Shown: positions 62,036 to 64,000 of the stretch, piece after piece
Layout of the letters: the number at the start of each line of letters is the position of its first letter
Position numbering within the stretch: position 1 is the stretch's first letter
Assembly: GCA_022819825.1 (NCBI GenBank)
Contig: JAJEGM010000016.1
Coordinates: 1-64,000 of the forward strand
DNA: 64,000 nt
Source: Acidimicrobiia bacterium
GTDB taxonomy: Bacteria; Actinomycetota; Acidimicrobiia; Acidimicrobiales; Bin134
Direction of reading: 5' to 3'
The notes under the pieces: model-generated
Told to the model about the DNA's origin: nothing
Seen by the model: the letters and a program-made list of their open reading frames with translations, nothing else
Databases searched by the model: none
Translations under genes and position numbers: made by a program

Positions 62036-64000
62036 ATGACAGACAACGGTCCGGAGCTTTTGGGCGGTCGTTACCGATTGCGAAATCAGATCGCTCGTGG
62101 CGGCATGACCGATGTTTTTCTCGGTGAAGACACCCTTTTATCGCGCCCGGTAGCCATCAAGCGCCTGTTTCCGGAATTCGCCACCGATCCCAGCTTTGTC
62201 GAGCGATTCCGGCGGGAAGCCACCGCAGCGGCCAATCTGAACCATCCCAACATTGTGGCGGTATACGACTGGGGTTCGGCAGAAGGCACGTACTACATCG
62301 TCATGGAGTACATCGAGGGCAAGAGCTTGGCTGAGTTGCTTCGAGGCGGCGCTCGACTCTCTCCTGAGCAGGCCGCAGAAATCGCGATGTACGTGGCCGC
62401 CGCGCTGGGCTGCGCCCACGAGAACGGGGTAATCCACCGCGACGTAAAGCCGGGCAATGTGCTGCTGTCGCCTGATGGAAAAGTGAAGGTGACTGACTTC
62501 GGGATTGCCATTGCCGCGTTCGGGGGAGCGGAGGCGAACCTCACCCAAACCGGCTCTGTGATGGGAACAGCCACCTATTTCTCACCGGAACAGGCCCAAG
62601 GGGAGACCCTGGATCATCGCAGTGATCTGTACTCGCTCGGAGTCGTGCTCTACGAGATGCTCTGCGGTCGTCCTCCTTTTGCGGGCGACAATTCGGTGGC
62701 GGTGGCCTACAAGCATGTCCAGCAAGCGGTGCCCGCCCCGTCGTCGCTGGGAGTTGTGCTGCCGGAGTCACTTGAGGCCATCACCATGAAGCTGCTGGCC
62801 AAGAAGCCGGCACAGCGGTATCCGACGGCCAAAGACCTTCAACGGGATCTGCGGCGTTATCGAGAAGGTCGGCACCAACTATCTGCTCGCCACCAGCCCG
62901 CTGAAGCTCAGAAGGAAACTCCACCTCCGCCACCCCAAGAACCTGAGAAACCGACAAGCGCCCAGCAACCCCCGCCTCCACCGCCCTCAGAGGTGCCGCC
63001 CCAGCCTCCGGCAGTTCCACCTCCCGCGGTGACCGTCTTGGAGCCCTCATCTCGAGCTGGCCTGTACACCGCGGCTGCGGTGATTTTCATCGCCGTGGCC
63101 GTGCTGGTGTTTTTTGTGCTTTCGAACGTCCTGGACAACGGCAATGAGTCGGCACCGCCCGCGGTAACCGTGACCCCCGCTCCGCTTGTTGCCGTACCCG
63201 ATGTGGTGGGCTTGTCGAGTCAGGCGGCGATTCGTGAATTGCGGGCTGCCGGTTTCGTGGTCAGCCAGGCGTTCGTAGCCAGCGAATCGGTGGATGCCAA
63301 CGAGGTGATCTCCCAATCCCCTGCGGCGCTGGATGAAGTGGAGCAGGGGGCGGAAATCGAGGTCACAGTAAGTTCGGGGGCCGTTCCGGTGGCAGTGCCC
63401 GGGGTTGTGGGCCAAAACGCGAATGACGCTGCCCGTTTCTTGCAAGACCGGGGATTTGCCGCTGAACTGCGGGAGGTTGAGGGTTCCACTGCGCCGGCTG
63501 GGCAAGTGTTGCGCCAGGATCCACCGGCCGGAGGCCAAGTCGCACCGGGCAGTACCGTGGTGCTCTTCGTGGCAGAGGGGATTCAGGCCGTTGAGGTGCC
63601 CGATGTGATGGGGATGACTCCATTGCGGGCCGCCCAGGTGTTGACACAAGCCGGTCTTGAAGTGAGCGATGAAGTCTTGGAGGAGTCTTCCATCGATGTA
63701 GAGGCGGGACTTGTCATCAGCACTGATCCAGCCCCACCCGTGTTGCTGCTGCCCGGCACCCCGATCAAGATCCTGGTTTCTTTGGGCCCGGAGAGCGTGA
63801 TCGTGCCCAGCCTGATCGGACTGACCCCGGAAGCGGCTGTACAGCGGTTGGCTGAGCTGGAGCTGGTCTTGGTCGAGCCTGTTCCAGACTGCGACTTCCC
63901 CAATGACACCGAAGAACTGGTTGGGCGAATCATGGGACAGGTGCCTCCTGCTCAAGAGGAACATCCTGCGGGGACGGAGGTAATCGCCTGTTTGGGATTG
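62036..64000 (+). CDS. PASTA-domain serine/threonine kinase (PknB-like), 3' end beyond window
   Basis: 655 residues are visible and the frame is open at the edge. The kinase domain (about residues 12-275) has the loop IARGGMTDVFLG, catalytic Lys in VAIKRL, HRDVKPGN, DFG and the activation segment TGSVMGTATYFSPEQAQG. A Pro-rich juxtamembrane stretch follows, then a membrane segment (AAAVIFIAVAVLVFFVLSNV, near residue 350). At least four PASTA repeats follow, beginning VPDVVG, VPGVVG, VPDVMG and VPSLIG. PASTA units bind muropeptides or lipid II. The partner phosphatase is directly upstream. Confidence 0.95.
   Translation, partial: MTDNGPELLGGRYRLRNQIARGGMTDVFLGEDTLLSRPVAIKRLFPEFATDPSFVERFRREATAAANLNHPNIVAVYDWGSAEGTYYIVMEYIEGKSLAELLRGGARLSPEQAAEIAMYVAAALGCAHENGVIHRDVKPGNVLLSPDGKVKVTDFGIAIAAFGGAEANLTQTGSVMGTATYFSPEQAQGETLDHRSDLYSLGVVLYEMLCGRPPFAGDNSVAVAYKHVQQAVPAPSSLGVVLPESLEAITMKLLAKKPAQRYPTAKDLQRDLRRYREGRHQLSARHQPAEAQKETPPPPPQEPEKPTSAQQPPPPPPSEVPPQPPAVPPPAVTVLEPSSRAGLYTAAAVIFIAVAVLVFFVLSNVLDNGNESAPPAVTVTPAPLVAVPDVVGLSSQAAIRELRAAGFVVSQAFVASESVDANEVISQSPAALDEVEQGAEIEVTVSSGAVPVAVPGVVGQNANDAARFLQDRGFAAELREVEGSTAPAGQVLRQDPPAGGQVAPGSTVVLFVAEGIQAVEVPDVMGMTPLRAAQVLTQAGLEVSDEVLEESSIDVEAGLVISTDPAPPVLLLPGTPIKILVSLGPESVIVPSLIGLTPEAAVQRLAELELVLVEPVPDCDFPNDTEELVGRIMGQVPPAQEEHPAGTEVIACLGL

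Overview
The window is a piece of a high-GC actinobacterial chromosome and carries the replication-origin region. The order trxB-trxA-cwlM-like-parB-parA-rsmG-jag-yidC-yidD-rnpA-rpmH | dnaA-dnaN-recF-dciA(DUF721)-gyrB-gyrA-DUF3566-tRNA-Ile is the classic actinobacterial origin layout. Sterol-type P450s, a BVMO, FadE, an F420-type LLM oxidoreductase and AtsD-like sulfatases point to an Acidimicrobiia-like (Ilumatobacter/Microthrix relative) organism. That placement is inference from gene content only.

Layout. 1-14.5 kb, mostly minus strand: the start of a glycine-betaine binding lipoprotein, a catalytically degenerate rhomboid, three tandem 756-residue arylsulfatases, a Baeyer-Villiger-type flavin monooxygenase, two P450s flanking an iron-binding lipoprotein with an IdeR/DtxR-like box, and a methyltransferase. 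14.6-19.6 kb, plus: acyl-CoA dehydrogenase, SigR/SigH-like sigma factor with RsrA-like anti-sigma, a DUF2342 metalloprotease, tilS and hpt. 19.7-28.9 kb, plus: a complete-looking monoderm Tad/Flp pilus operon (CpaB-like, CpaE-like, TadA, TadB, TadC, small pilin, TadE, two TadE/G-like proteins) ending in a membrane LysM-BTAD protein. 28.9-33.7 kb: DUF4349 lipoprotein, an ECF sigma/anti-sigma pair, a small membrane protein, trxB and trxA. 33.8-50.4 kb: origin region. 50.6-57.3 kb: a CoA-transferase/SDR/TetR/LLM operon, HisN-like phosphatase and pheA. 57.4-61 kb: larB, larC, an MBL hydrolase, two carboxymuconolactone-decarboxylase-like proteins and tRNA-Leu. 61.2 kb to the end: PP2C phosphatase and a PASTA kinase (PknB-like, cut by the window edge).

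Most notable: (1) a CMD/AhpD-like gene at 60454-60957 has an in-frame TGA where the second Cys of CxxC is expected, followed by a perfect 7-bp hairpin with an AGGT loop. This reads as a selenoprotein (CxxU) that ordinary gene calling splits. (2) rnpA and tadE both appear to start at CTG inside a CTGA overlap with the previous gene's TGA, suggesting translationally coupled non-canonical starts. (3) Gyrase carries Gln at the GyrA Ser83 position and Asn at the GyrB Asp426 position (E. coli numbering), both associated with quinolone insensitivity. (4) The sulfatase triplication looks mosaic. (5) Palindromic sites fit IdeR, ParB (parS) and a TetR regulator. I found no CRISPR array, insertion sequence or phage module.
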